This document shows positions 1 through 11,890 of a DNA stretch of 64,000 nucleotides, in pieces; positions within the stretch are counted from its first letter, which is position 1; the number at the start of each line of letters is the position of its first letter. The notes beneath the pieces are model-generated. The model searched no databases, was not told where the DNA came from, and was given only the letters and a program-made list of their open reading frames with translations. Both the position numbers and the translations under genes were made by a program. This stretch comes from Lotus japonicus (lineage: Eukaryota; Streptophyta; Magnoliopsida; Fabales; Fabaceae): the NCBI RefSeq assembly GCF_012489685.1, contig NC_080043.1, positions 61,745,920 through 61,809,919 of the forward strand, in the 5' to 3' direction.

Positions 1-793
1 TTAATATAATTAATTTTAGTATTTTAAAAAAAATTTAAGAGGGTATATTTATATATGTATATAACTATAATAATTTGATAGTTAAAATAGTATGAGGAAT
101 AAAAAATATGAATACATATGTACTATAGATTTATGACCTAAATTTATTAGTGCTAACATATTCGAGTTATGAGATCTCACGGGAAGGAACATTTTACATG
201 ATAAATGAAAAATGTGTACACATAGTTAAAAAAAATATTTTTATATAACTTAAGTGTATTTTTAATAATGTAAACAATAATTATATATTTATGTATTGTT
301 ACATATCTAAAACACAAAAGCAATACCCTTTATGCAACACAAGTATACATCTTCGCAACCAAAATTCAGTTTTTTATTTATTGTAAAACATGTCAAACAA
401 AGCATCAAAGGTTGTTGGCATCACTTCCTTGCGGATAAACCGGGGATCATGGCTTACATGAGCACAGAGCACACCAAAGTGGATTGGACACCACATTTGT
501 CACTCAAAACCTTAAGGCAAACAAAATTCAGTTATACCTCATATATGCAAAACTTAAATATTTTGGCCTAATAACTTTTGTGTTTTTCAAAATCTTTATA
601 TTAATCTATTCAGTGTATGCTTACAAAATACTAGAATTGAGTGTCTAAATTTGTGCTCTTTAAATATCTACATCTTTATTATGATTGTTCTTACATTCTT
701 AGCATTTTAAATATTTTATAATTTAAAATATTAATCGATGTATCAAATACAATAGACAAATTTCCCGTGCAACGAGCGGGTAAAAAACACTAG
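1..793 (+). mobile_element. Helitron, 3' portion (5' end outside window)
   Basis: The segment ends with a GC-rich short hairpin (CCCGTGC...GCGGG at 764-780), then an A-rich stretch and CTAG at 790-793, followed by host T. This is the plant Helitron 3' terminus (hairpin, CTRR, insertion between A and T). The rest is AT-rich non-coding sequence with no recognisable Rep/helicase. The sequence after it (794 on) matches the duplicated host segment seen at 38510 and 54945, which supports the boundary. Confidence 0.7.
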
Positions 794-1090
794 TATTATT
801 GAAAATGATTGATGATGTTGTGTCCTTTTATTTTTTCTTTTCACCGAAACAAATTCTTGCTGCTCTTACTTTGTGCGTTTACGTGAGGGTACATTTAAAA
901 CAAAAAAAAAAAGTGTTGTGGGCCATGGTGTCCTTGTGTGCCGGGGAGGAAGTGATTTGAGTGAGAATGTGGGTGTGTGAGAGAAAGTGCTAGCTGCTCA
1001 GTGTCTTATTGCTACGCGTTAGGACGCGAGGGACTGAGAGTGAGGTAGGGAATTTAAGGCTGTGACCAAATATGAGTGTTCCTTTTGTCT
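794..1090 (+). repeat. Segmental repeat, copy P (partial)
   Basis: This block (ACCGAAACAAATTCTTGCTG-type start, then GTGGTGTCCTTGTGTGCC and a GAGTGTT...TTTTGTCTTT end) is related by eye to 14700-15200, 38545-39160 and 54970-55160. It is the shortest copy, cut on the left by the Helitron ending at 793. No ORF is conserved between copies. Confidence 0.75.
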
Positions 1091-1728
1091 TTAAGATAAA
1101 TACATTATAGTTGGATGAAAAAAGAAACAAGTATATTACTAATTCTAGTCTCATTAAGTTTTCAATTTCTTGATGATGATGACATGGATCTAGTATCAAT
1201 ATAAGTTGTACTGTAGAGCCATAGTCTTTCTAAAACTAAGTCTTGTATCCTTAATTTACTTGGAAATCAATTTTATGCTATGTTTGGATGAAAGTGTAAA
1301 AATGAAAGAAATGAGTAAGAGGGAATAAATATAAAAGAAAAGAATATAAATGAAAAATAATTTGATTTTGAAGTTATTTGGGTCAAGAGAAAAAGAATGG
1401 AGAAGGGAAGAAAAAGTGAGAGTAGAGTACACATAATTACTTTATTACCCTTTTACAAAAATCATTTTTTAAAATCTTATGTCACTTTTTTAATGCATAT
1501 AATTAAATAAATATATTTTTGACATAATTTTTTAAACATGATATGTATAATAGTATTTTTACATTTTAAATTATTATTATTCTTATTATTATATTATATA
1601 ATATTACTATAATATTATTTGTAACGAAAATGTAATTGTATTGTTTTTTTTTACTACAGTATTGTAATCTTTATCATTCAAGATGCAAATTACTGGACAT
1701 TTATGTCATAAGTATATTTTCTACGCAT
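1091..1728. other. AT-rich stretch, no gene seen
   Basis: A/T-dominated sequence with simple TTATTATTA-type runs around 1570-1620 and no coding signal. The start near 1270 (TATGTTTGGATGAAAGTG) resembles the end of a DNA-transposon MITE, but I could not find a matching partner. Confidence 0.5.
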
Positions 1729-2298
1729 ATGAGTGAACCAAAGCATTCTCATCTAGCAGCTGCCAAAAGAATTCTGAGATACTTGAAGGGTACACTATCA
1801 TATGGCATTTTATTTCCAGTTCAAGAAGAGAAGGTTGGGTTACATCTTGTAGCCTATTCAGACTCGGATTGGTGTGGAGATTTGGTGGATGGGAAGAGTA
1901 CCATGGGCTATGTTTTTAGTTTGCAAGAGCTCTCATGTCATGGTGTCCCAAGAAGCACTCAGTAGTAGCACTTTCTACTTGTGAAGCAGAATATATCTCT
2001 GCTTGTTCTGCTGCATGTCAAGCACTTTGGCTTCATACCTTGCTGCTTGAGTTGAAGATCAATGTTTGTAGCTTTGTTGAACTGCTAGTTGATAATAGAC
2101 CAGCAATTGATCTCTCAAAGAATCCTGTGGCACATGGTCGCAGTAAACACATTGAAACTAAGTTTCATTTCCTCGAGATCAAGTTGCAAAAGGAAAGATT
2201 AAGATCAAGCATTGCAGAACTGAGCATCAACTGGCAGATATTATGACTAAGCCCTTACGAGCCAAGAGATTCAAGGAACTAAGAGAGTTGATATAGGA
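1729..2298 (+). pseudogene. Ty1/copia RNase H remnant
   Basis: The first frame reads HLAAAKRILRYLKGTLSYGI, the block at the RT/RNase H boundary of copia pol, followed by AYSDSDWCGD, whose aspartates belong to the RNase H active site. The frame shifts near 1935-1965 to one reading VALSTCEAEYISACSAACQA and the SKHIETKFHFL block. It shifts again near 2220 to HQLADIMTKPLRAKRFKEL and stops at about 2296-2298. Everything upstream (gag, protease, integrase, most of RT) is missing, so this is a truncated, frameshifted 3' end. The downstream LTR at 2717 probably belongs to the same element. The family call is firm and the exact lineage is not determined. Confidence 0.9.
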
Positions 2299-2387
2299 GT
2301 TACTTCTATCCGTAGTATACTTTGTGTTCATCAAAGTGCTGAAATAGTAGATTGTGAGAGCAGGTTTTTTAAGCATGGAAACATGTT

Positions 2388-2670
2388 GGGTCTGTTTGAT
2401 AGCAGTTTTAGTTTTCAGTTTTTAAAATAGTTTTCAAAAATAATTTTTAAAAACAGTTTTCAGAAAAAGAAAACAGTTTGAATGACATGTTTTCGAACAT
2501 TTAGAAAACTGATATCTGAAAACTAAAAACTGAAACTGAAAACATCTTTTACCTGTTTTGGTTTTTTAGTTTTAAAAACTGAAAATGAGAACTGTTTTCA
2601 AAAACTGTTTTTGAAAACAGGTCTTACCAAAAACTGAAAACTGTTTTAGAAACTGTTATCAAGCAGGCCC
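2388..2670. mobile_element. TIR MITE, GGGTCTGTTTGATA family
   Basis: The left end GGGTCTGTTTGATAGCAGTT and the reverse complement of the right end (GGGCCTGCTTGATAACAG) match as terminal inverted repeats, and the body is a near-palindrome of TTTTCAGTTTTTAAAA-like words. GTT flanks both sides (2385-2387, 2671-2673). It lies inside the copia remnant, between the RNase H stop and the LTR. The termini resemble those of the larger element at 56571-59449. Confidence 0.75.
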
Positions 2671-2716
2671 GTTGTTTTTATTGCTTGAATTGTTTACCTA
2701 TTTTGCATTATGGGGA

Positions 2717-2984
2717 TGTTAGAAGTAATCCAAAATAGTTAGTTAGTTAGGGTTAGCATTAATTACGGATGTGATTAATGGCTTAATCATTGATGTTAAG
2801 ATGAGGGTTTAGTGTTGACTATAATGACTAAAGAGTCATTAGTTGTAATGATTGTAGGGAGAACCTAATATGCACCATTTTTAGGTGGTTGTAACCCAAA
2901 AATAATATCACAAGAAATTTTCCCCACTTTACTCTCTTCTCTCTCTACATTTACTGTGTAATTGTTGTTCTCTTTTCTCCAACA
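2717..2984 (+). mobile_element. Copia 3' LTR
   Basis: Starts TGTTAGAAGTAATCC directly after a short purine run (GGGGA, 2712-2716) and ends CTCCAACA, the TG...CA form of an LTR. It follows the copia RNase H remnant, as the 3' LTR of that element should. The 5' LTR is not in the window. Confidence 0.65.
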
Positions 2985-3059
2985 ATGAGATAGGAGAATG
3001 AAAACGTGGGTCGTGGTGTCAATTTTCCAATCTACCCCACTTTTCTTGCCTATCCAAAC

Positions 3060-3619
3060 CAGTGTTATAAAATTCGGATCGGACCGGCCGGTTCGACCGG
3101 TTGAACCGGGAACCGGACCCCTGACCGGTCCGAGCCATTTAATGGATCGGCCATGCAATTCAACCGGTATGAACCGGTCGGTTCAGGGAATAAACCGGCG
3201 ACTCGGCCGGTTTTTTATGAACCGGTCGGTTTTTTTTTTTTTTTTTTTTTTCTGATTTCGCCTTTTTTTTAAAAAACTGTTTTTAATGGTCAAACTGTAA
3301 TTAATTTATATTTAATGTTAATTATTTGGTCAAATGATATTCAGTTGAGAGTTATTTAAAAAAATTGTCATAGCTAGGACTTGAACACAGAACCTAGAGG
3401 GAAGAATGCTAATCCAAATTTCCACTACACCACTTTGCTTCTTGTTAGGAAGGATGCATATTATTTTATATATATGATATACTAAATATTTTAAATTATT
3501 ATAATTTTTTAATATAAACCGAGTCAAACAATCGAACCAATGACCCAGTGGTTGAACCATTGACTCATTGACCCAGTGTCTCGACCGAGTCGATCACCGG
3601 TCCGAGTCTGATAACACTG
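3060..3619. mobile_element. hAT-like MITE with 8-bp TSD
   Basis: Perfect 8-bp flanking repeats ATCCAAAC lie at 3052-3059 and 3620-3627. Termini are CAGTGTTATAAAATTCGG and, reverse-complemented, CAGTGTTATCAGACTCGG, followed by CCGGTY-rich subterminal words. The 8-bp TSD and CAGTG start suggest hAT. The middle has a poly-T run (about 3231-3252) and, on the minus strand near 3375-3445, a tRNA-like pair of boxes (GTGGTGTAGTGG and GTTCAAGTCC). Confidence 0.85.
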
Positions 3620-4265
3620 ATCCAAACGACTTAAAAGTTAAAACAGTATTTTCAACCCATAATCAATCCAATCTACTACTCTTTTCTTGCCTATCTACTA
3701 TCTAGTATACTCAAATTATCGAGTTCAAAAAAAAAATATAGTATACTCAAATTGTCATGAGTGCGAAAAAGTTTAATCGAAATAAAAATGGAATTGTCTC
3801 TGCTATTTATCTATTTTCGAAAATATTGGAAAAAACCATTTTAAAAAGAATGATTAGCGAAAAGTCGAAAACTAGCCCTAATTCTGTTCTTTATTAACTG
3901 TTTACCTTAGAAAAAAAATTATTTCTATATATTTGTCAACCTATATTTTAAAAGAGCAATAATTGATTTTTTTTCCAAGTAATGCCTTTATGAGAGAAAT
4001 AATTGAGGAAAGATAAAATGCAATGTAAAGGATAAGCAAATAAAATAGATAATACTTTTATGAAAACCAACAAAACTAACTGTACTCCTTAATATGTGTG
4101 TTTCTTCTCTTTTCAAATTGTTAATTAGGAATAGATGTAGTATGAATTTATAAGTCATGTTTATTCGTAGAAAATGATAGAAATAATTCAACAACACTCA
4201 TATCATAACACTAAATTTCTTAAAGGGGAAATAGTGAAAAAAGAGTTAGAGGAGAAATAGAGAAA
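3620..4265. other. AT-rich stretch, no gene seen
   Basis: AT-rich non-coding sequence. A short word (TAGTATACTCAAATT) is repeated at about 3706 and 3740. Nothing else is supported. Confidence 0.5.
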
Positions 4266-4277
4266 CCAACCTTATTT

Positions 4278-4811
4278 TTTTTTTAGAATAAAAGTCATGA
4301 TATTATTAATGAAAAAGTCATGAGAACAATCCTCTCATGTAGATGGAAAGGCAAAGCAAGACAACAGATATCCTGAGCTAGCAAAAGCAAAGCCTAACCC
4401 CCCGAGCTAAAAATTGGGATCACAACGGATCTAGAGCCGAGCCTCATTAAAACCCCCAAAGGAAAAACCCAATGGGAAAAAACCAGAGGGGGAAAAAGAG
4501 TACTCAAGCAATAGACAAAAGATCCCAATATTAGCGAACAACCCCAAACATAAAATATTATAATAAAGATCAACATACAGTAAACAAAAAAGGAGACCTC
4601 TATATAAGGGTAAGACGACAAAGAGCCGAAACCATCAAGAGCCCATCCAAGCTATAGACTCATTGAAATAAATCAGGCCCTTAGAGTGAATAGCACCTCT
4701 TTTGGCCAGCTTATCTGCCTCAGAATTCGCTTGCCTGTAGATGTGAGACACTTTCAAGCAATTCACCACCACAAGCCATTGATCAATTTGGTTTAGCATA
4801 CTTAGAAGCTT
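4278..4811 (-). mobile_element. 5'-truncated LINE with RNase H tail
   Basis: CCAACCTTATTT is duplicated at 4266-4277 and 4812-4823, with a poly-A tail (seen as poly-T at about 4275-4284) at the left, so the element runs on the minus strand. The minus strand at about 4810-4638 reads an RNase H C-terminus including SHIYRQANSEADKLAKRG, the block typical of plant LINE ORF2, ending at a stop near 4638. The untranslated tail has the GGTTTTAATGAGGCTCGGC motif common after LINE ORF2. All earlier ORF2 domains are lost by 5' truncation. Confidence 0.85.
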
Positions 4812-4856
4812 CCAACCTTATTTGAATGGGCAAAACTTAAATATAGTATAATACAT

Positions 4857-5160
4857 ACTGTTATTACAATTCCCCAACATTTATTAATTAGTTCATTTGC
4901 ATTACATTTTGCATGAAACAGTGCTTCAATCTAACTCTATAATAAGATTTATTTCTACTATAATATTATACCATAGATACATATTGAATTGGTGAAGGCT
5001 TGAAACTGTTATTACTATTCCCCAACATTTATTAATTATTAGTTCATTTGCATAACATTTTGCATGAAACGGTGCTTCAATCTAACTTTATAATAAGATT
5101 TATTTCTACTATAATATTATATCATAGATACATATTAAATTGCTAAAGGTTTGAAAATGT
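4857..5160. repeat. Tandem duplication, about 150-bp unit x2
   Basis: The block from ACTGTTATTACAATTCCCCA (about 4857) recurs from about 5007 with few differences, including TTGCATGAAACRGTGCTTCA and CATAGATACATATT. No coding sequence. Confidence 0.85.
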
Positions 5161-5309
5161 TTTCGTGTAGTGTTAGTTTAGAAGATTATAGTCCTCCTCT
5201 ATATATCGTTTCAGTTTTGAAGTTAGTAAATAAGGGGTGCTTGTGGTCGAGTTGTGTTTATCTCTCACCCTGACCTTAAATTTTAATTGAGTTGAATTTT
5301 AAGATCCGA

Positions 5310-5575
5310 CACTACACCAGAAAATGCCTTTTACAGCGGTTAAAAAAGGTCTTTTACAGCGGTTTTCAGCGGTCCAGAACCGCTGTAGATCTCGCCGCTG
5401 TAAAAGACTCAACAGCGGTTTGAACCGCTGTAAAAGATTCCTTAATTACAGCGGTTCCTATACTTAAACCGTTGTAAATACATACGTACAATAGTGGTTA
5501 CTCCAAAATAACCGCTGTACTTGAGCAATCTTTTACAGCGGTTTCCTAACACCAACCGCTGTAATTGAGTCTTCC
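5310..5575. repeat. CACTA left subterminal repeats (ACAGCGGTT)
   Basis: Many direct and inverted copies of TTACAGCGGTT/AACCGCTGTAA, for example at about 5330, 5354, 5387, 5412, 5425, 5448 and 5534. Presumed transposase binding sites. Confidence 0.85.
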
Positions 5576-5673
5576 ATTTTTATCTTTTTTGGTTGCCCAT
5601 GAATGGTACCTATTCAGCCAAAAGATCATCATTTACTAAACACAACATATTGAAACTTCTGCATATCAAAACC

Positions 5674-5699
5674 AATATATATATATATATATATATATA
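5674..5699. repeat. (TA)n microsatellite
   Basis: An uninterrupted AT dinucleotide run of about 13 units inside the outer CACTA element. Confidence 0.9.
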
Positions 5700-6729
5700 A
5701 TGACTACCAGTTATATCACAAGGCAAAAGGTACTTAGCAGCTACAATATCACAAAGATTACCTTGTACTTACAGATTAAAATGACTAGAGTTTACAATGT
5801 AAAGGCAAAAAAAATAAAAAACAGAGACACGTGAGTAATTTGTCAGTGCAACAGTTCTGCAAAAAATGTCTTTTTACTACAAAAACACTACAATTTTCAT
5901 GTATCTAAGGTACACTACTACAGAAAACCTCATATGAAGCCAACTCTAACTCGACACTATTTCAGAGCTAACATGTTTTGAAGCATAATCCAAAGGTGCA
6001 CCACCATCTATAGCATCCTCCATTTTCCATATCCTAGAAGAAAATCAAAGGAATTTGACAATTTTAGCATGCAGATAGTTGTAATTCTCAACTATCTAGT
6101 ACAAAGAAAGTAGCAAATATTAAAGTCCAATCCTAGCATGTAGTTCTTTTCAGCTTCCATTAAACATTACTGCAAATCATGGTTGAAGGGATTCACCAAT
6201 GAAATGCAAATGAGCAACAAATTGTTTCACATATCCAATTACTAACTTACCTTCTCAAATGACACTAACTCAAGCTCATAATTACAGTGGAGTTAGGAGG
6301 AACCACTAGCTAACCTTCCCAACTAGTTTCACTGCAAAGATAAAAAAGAGGTTACACTACAAGATTTTTCACTTTAGACCACGCTAAATTCTTCAACGGA
6401 GGAAAAACCGTGGCCTTAGTATAGTATATGCCACGGTTTAGTAACTGTGGACGCTTGGTGACCACGAGGGAAAAAAAGCGTGGCAAATACAATTTATTCC
6501 ACGGTTCAACAATTGTGGACAATTGATGGCTACGCCTTTCCAGCTGCGGAAACCTTATCCCACTAATATAACCGTGGCATAAAAATCTATATTTTTTTTT
6601 GACAGAAAAAAATTCCTTCCTCCGAAATTTTGTGTTTCCCGCGCATGTTTTTGGATTTGGCACAACTAGGATGATTTTTTTATTAAAAAACATTTAAAAC
6701 TAATAAAGGAAGAAAAACCCCTAACACTC

Positions 6730-7080
6730 TCATCAGATCACTTCACGATGATAAAGGGAAAAGTTATGAACCCTAGCTTTCTCCATCCTAATTGATCGTG
6801 ATCGACACCGCTCATCTCGCCGCAAGAACCCATCATGGGGCGGTGGCTGGTCTTCATCGTGGTGGGAATTTGAGCCCAATTTTTGCAAGCGGTGAACGAC
6901 TCTGTCGATGGCGTTGAGGGGTTTGGAATCATCGGTCTGAGGAGGAAAAGGGTCAAACAAGTCGTCGTCGTCGTGGGTGGTTGGGTTGGGTGGTGGTGGT
7001 GGTAGGGAGCCCCTAACATTCCCTCCTCCCTCCGCCCGCACCGCTCATCTCGCGCATCCCTTCTCTCTCCGCTGTTGAGG
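6730..7080. other. GC-rich leader-like segment inside CACTA-2
   Basis: Much higher GC than its surroundings, with GTCGTCGTCGTCGTGG and GGTGGTGGTGG runs, then CTCTCTCCGCTGTTGAG followed by GTATGTACT, which looks like a 5' exon ending at a splice donor near 7080. Reading frames exist on the minus strand (prolines, aspartates) but match nothing I recognise. Probably the first exon of a captured gene read on the plus strand. Confidence 0.35.
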
Positions 7081-8632
7081 TATGTACTTATGTCTGTTGG
7101 GGTGGGTTTTTCTATTTTGGGTGTTTTGGTGCTTTCCTCTCAATTAGTAGCATATTCTACCTCCTCTGGTGCCTTTGGATACTTGCTTGCTGATTTAGGT
7201 TGTAATTTCGTGGTGCGGTTCTGTATTCTGATTTTGGTTCCCATCTATCATGCTAAAATCTCTTTGGAAAAGCTGTTTTTTCTTGACGCCAGTTATGTTC
7301 TGGCCTTGTGTATTTGATGAAGTCTCTAGATGATCTTTGCCACCATGATGGTAGTGGCCTTGCATTTGATAATTGCGGCTGGAGTAGTATTTACCCTCAT
7401 GGAAGTCTTTGTAGACCTTTCCCAATTGATGAATCCTACATGGGAGTCATAATGGAGACTCGGTAGCCACCTTGTTGGCATAAAATATATTTTCTTCTTT
7501 GGAGTTCTTGTAATTTATCCCAATCCTTTTGCTTTCATTATATTTGTCTAGTAATTGAAGAGAGGCCTCTGTTTTTAGCTGTCATGTAATTTCTCTCTTT
7601 GAAAATTTATAGTTTCTGTGTTCAAAAAAAGAAGATGCAGCAAATAGAATTAAAGTGAGTAGAGGTGGGGTGTGTCTCTCTTATATTACTTTCTTTATGC
7701 ATGTAGGGTGAGATTGAGGTAAAAATGTATTGTTTAATCTGCTTGAACATTATCTTGCTCGTGAGCACATTTGTATCTCCAAGAGAAACTAGTCATTTCT
7801 TCCTACTTGATTTTTTTTATAGATGACCCTATATATTAGTCCCTTTGTTGTTAATCTTGTGGAGTGCAATCACAGTTCTAATGAGAGATGATAGGTATAT
7901 TACTAGCATCATGTGAAAGCCTTGATCATATACTTCCTTTGATTTTAATAAAGCTTTTTTCCTTTTCAAAAAAAAGATAATTGTTAAAACTCTGTATTTT
8001 ACTTGTGTGGTTTGTTTTTTTATCATATCAATAGGTGTTTCAAGTAACTACTCGTGAGTAAGAGTTAAGATATATATGGGCCAGTGTATGTAGTAGTTCC
8101 AAGACTTAAAATATTCATTAAAATCATTGAATAGTTTCTTGCTGTCCTTGGAATCATACTGTTATGCTCTAGTTTTTATGTTGGGGTGGGCTATAGGCTT
8201 GGAGCTGTTTGTTTCCTCGGATTTTTAGCAGCTGCAAGATTCCTAACGTTTTGTCCTATGCTTTCCTTGGCTGTTACAGGTTGATGAGGACATGTTACTA
8301 TTGGTTAGAGGTTGTGTTAAGCCAATAAGGCAGCAAGGGGGTCATGGTGATTTGGTTTTTATGACTGAGTTGATGATTCTGGTTCATGATCCTTATGCTG
8401 GGTGTTAATTGGCGAGGTCTAATCTATGCTTGGAGTTGTTCCAAGCTGGTTCCAAGGTTTTTATAAGCTTTTATTTCTAGCTATCCTAGATTTTTAGTAT
8501 CCATGTAATGTATCTTTTGCTGTTTAAAGTTGGTGTTGTTTTCATTATGTGTCAAGTTATCTATTTCATTTGCATCAATTAGAATCTTCCTTGAACTAGC
8601 TTTTTTCTTGTGCTTATTTCTAGTGCTTCCAG

Positions 8633-8707
8633 GTTAAGCAGGACTGTATCAACTGTGGTGTTTGCATACGCAAGTACTTCTGTGGGACATGTAAACTCTT
8701 TGATGAT
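8633..8707 (+). pseudogene. Captured exon of a CHY zinc-finger (RCHY1/MIEL1-like) E3 ligase
   Basis: The 75-bp exon lies between an acceptor (TTCCAG, ending at 8632) and a donor (GTAAGTG from 8708). Its 25 codons include CINCGV and KYFCGTCKLFDD, the Cys-rich core of the CHY zinc finger (CNNCGV..GEYFC..CKFYDD in family members). In plants such proteins are RING-type ubiquitin ligases acting on transcription factors. Only this exon is recognisable: the rest of the CHY finger, the CTCHY and RING domains were not found, although exon-like segments flank it (about 8280-8400 and 8890-8970). It sits inside the nested CACTA, so it is best read as a transduplicated fragment, not a working ligase. The short length leaves some room for error. 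Confidence 0.6.
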
Positions 8708-10945
8708 GTAAGTGATTCATCATGGAACTGAAGAATTTTGTGTATGAGAGATGTTCATAAGCTGGTGCTTATTCTTTCACTAAATGTAGCATGTAGTTTG
8801 GTGATGAATTATGTAGTTTGGTCCAAACTGATAGTAATAATTTCTTTTATCCTCTTTTTCTTTCCTTATTTCTGAGTTTTATGAACAGGTGCTAATCACT
8901 AAACCTAAGGTTCTCAACTAAGAAAGATCCAGAGTGGCTAAAGGACGTAAGGGAACAAGAGGTAAAGATCGTAGAAAGTTGCTTGTGAATATTTTCTCAT
9001 AAAAATCTAGCTAGCAATTTAGAACAGTGGACATTTGCTTGTGAATTTTCATTTGTGGATAACTTGCATGTATATAGTTTAGCTATGTCAGTGGGTAACT
9101 TGTGCAGACAAGTACTCTATTTCAAACTTTTAGCACTATTTGTTAAAATTCTCTTGATAACTTTAGATCATGTTGATTTTTTTTGTCCATTTTTACATGG
9201 CAGGCTATACTGGTTTGTTGCAATTGAAGCTGGAATGGGTACAAATGTTTTCTATTGTCTCAAGATTTTGAAGCCTCCCCATATCCACTTTTCCTGTCTT
9301 AGGATTTGGACATAAAGAAAGGGCACATACTTTTGCATTTGTTGTTGCAATTTTAACTCGTGGTTAGAATTTTATCCTCTTTTCTATGCTACTTTATAGA
9401 GTAACCCCAGATGCTTGCTGCTATGGCTTGTCATAGGCTGAGATGTAATTTAAGTAGGCCAAATAAGAATTAGGCCTTCTTCACTTTACCTTCTTCCTGA
9501 ACATTTGAAGTCTTTCAGAACATCCTTTATTTGAGTTCATGGGTTTCTTTTGATTGTTTGATATCTTTGTTTCTGTTTCCCTTTCACTCAATGTTTTGGG
9601 TCGCCAATAATACTTTTAGAGGACGATTGGATCTAGATGGTAGGTAATATGCAGTTAAGTCGATTGATAGAAATTTCTTCTCATGTTAGCACACCTATCT
9701 ATCATTGTATTAGGCTTATAATTTTAATGTTAGATTGCAAGCGCAGATGAAAAAAAAGTAGCTTAAAAGCTTCTAGAAAGCAATTGTGGTCTAAAGCTTT
9801 TTGTAAAAAACCACTTTGATGGCAACAGTTATAAAACTGTGGCCTAAAAGGCATTAATAAACCGTGGCATAAACAGCACAAAGAAACCGTGGCATAACTT
9901 CTCAATAAACCGTGGCTGAAATTTCTAGGGCCACGGTTTCCCAAACGAGGTATTATATAAACCGTGGCATTAAGATTTTAAGCGAACCGTGGATTTAACT
10001 TCACAAAACCGTGGCACTTGAGCTTGGCCACGGCCACATACACTGCGACATGAAAACCGTGGCAAAACCGTGGCCTAAGCTTTTAACCACGGTTTTTTGA
10101 CATATGCCCGCGGTTTTCTGTGCGCAGCAGAAAGCCAAAAATGCTGTAGTGTTAAAAAAAATCATAAGTTGTGCACTATCTCCATTAACAAATGAAAAAT
10201 CATCATTCAAGGTGTAATGAGAAATCACATTTCACAACAGCTCCCTCATTTGGACACTCAAATCCTTCCCTTTCCTCCACAAAAGTTCATGCTGAAGTGA
10301 TTTTATCTGAAACACAAGTAACCATAAAGTTTACAAAACAAATGCTTGTTCAAAAACAAGTAACTAGACATGCTGCAAAGTGTAAAGGAATGGACTCAAC
10401 TAACCCTTTTCCTCCCCAAGTTAAGCTCCTGGAAAATTAACCACAAACACAACCATTATCAATATCATCACACCCAATTCATCATGTACAATTTTGCAGT
10501 TGCAGCTTCTTGATATTGGCTCGTAACTTCGACACCTCCGCTCCATTCATTTCAATTATTTTGCTGTTCAATTTTTACTCTGAATCAAGGAAAATAAAAA
10601 ACAAGTCGTGAGGCCTTTGAGACTCAAACAAATGAGTACAAGCCCAGGCAAGCAAGAAAGGGAGTGAGGGACGTTAGAACAAATCACATTTAGCATTCTA
10701 AATAAATAAGAATATTTGATTAGAAGAGAAAGGGAAGCACCTTCATGAGAGTTTGAAGAAGGCAGGTGCTAGAACAACATAAGACAGATATGTAGGTTGT
10801 AGAAACTAAACACTGCTTGGCAACACACAACTCTGTTGTATATAAACAGAGTTCTGAAATTTGAAACATGTCAAACTGTGATATAATGTGAAAATATATG
10901 AAATCAAGAAAACTTCTATGTAGATACTAGTTCTTTTTTACTTAC

Positions 10946-11890
10946 TTTGGGTAGGGGGTCAATATAGCTTTCAGGGATCTCCATCTCCAATAGAGTTTGT
11001 GCATTTATGGCCATCGCTGCTTTAAGTACTTGATTCATAAAATCTTTTTGATACTGCAGAAACCTTCTCACCGCATCAGATAAACCCTCTGCAGGAACCT
11101 TAGGTGTAGGTAACCACCACTTGTCATCATTTTTTCTCTTTGAACTATCTTTATATGCATCATCTGCATCTTTTGATACATAGTAGAACTCATTCTGGTC
11201 TTTGAAGTTATCTAGACAATCCTGCTCATCATCAACAATTTGTTTTAAGAGCTAACAACCAATTGAGACATATCTATAGAAAAATAATGATCATTTTGGT
11301 TAGTGATCTTACAATAAGCATGTTGTCAAGCTTTCTTAAGGCAGGGATATTCATATGGAGTTCCGTTTGTTGTCGCGTAGTCTTAATCTATTCATTCAAA
11401 GATGATGATCAATCATATAGCAACTATCATAGGGACAATAAGGAACATTAGAAAAGTAGGGTGAGTGAAGAGGGTTACCTCCATGCTGGATCCATCTTTT
11501 GATTTTTGTTGAGTATGAACCATCTCAACAACACAATCTGTCACTGATAGAAGCCAATCGATTTCCTTTCTCCATCTGGCTTTCCTCTCGGGAAGCATCG
11601 GCTCTAGGCACTTTTGTTCACAAAAAACAGCAGCTGGATTCTCAGCAAGAAAACAATGAGAAACTGACAAGAGCTATTTGAAACATTTCTTCTATCAAGA
11701 GCTCATGAAAATGGAAGTAAAATCATAATGTTTATCCATCATGATTCAAGCAGAAGTCAACATACCAGCAAGGTTTGGGAATGCATTTGACAGTGCCAGA
11801 GATGATGAAACACCCTTTCCTCCACTAGACATATCCTCCCCCAATAGCAATTTAACAAATCTCTCCTTCATCTGTTCCATTTCTGAATTG
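10946..11890 (-). pseudogene. RopGEF (PRONE domain) fragment, four exons, carried by CACTA-1
   Basis: Four minus-strand exons read in order as a PRONE domain, the plant catalytic domain that exchanges nucleotide on ROP/RAC small GTPases at the plasma membrane. Exon 1 (11890-11766) has [15 protein letters not shown] and [12 protein letters not shown]. Exon 2 (11633-11479) has EPMLPERKARWRKEIDWLLS and ends at a GTAACC donor. Exon 3 (11381-11313, 69 bp) has NIPALRKLDNML. Exon 4 (11251-10946, 306 bp) has NEFYYV, KWWLPTPKVPAEGLS and NQVLKAAMAINAQTLLEME, with a GTAAG donor. The intron ends have GT/AG and no in-frame stop is seen inside these exons, so loss of function comes from missing N-terminal and C-terminal parts. 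Both flanks are CACTA sequence, so this is a transduplicated gene piece. Family call strong; expression unknown. Confidence 0.88.

Larger units (their letters stand above)
6355..10151. mobile_element. Second CACTA element nested in the first
   Basis: Starts CACTACAAGATTTTTC and ends ...AATGCTGTAGTG, with a perfect TTA duplication (6352-6354, 10152-10154). The subterminal word family differs from its host element: AAACCGTGGC/GCCACGGTTT repeats at 6375-6570 and 9835-10115. The interior has a GC-rich leader-like stretch (6730-7080), spliced-exon-like segments and a CHY zinc-finger exon (8633-8707). No transposase was found. The terminal identity is short (CACTACA), so the TSD and subterminal arrays carry the call. 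Confidence 0.88.

Noticed and set aside
2998..3255. ORF through the CCGGTT-rich region
   Set aside because: It is translation of the hAT-like MITE's GC-rich subterminal repeats.
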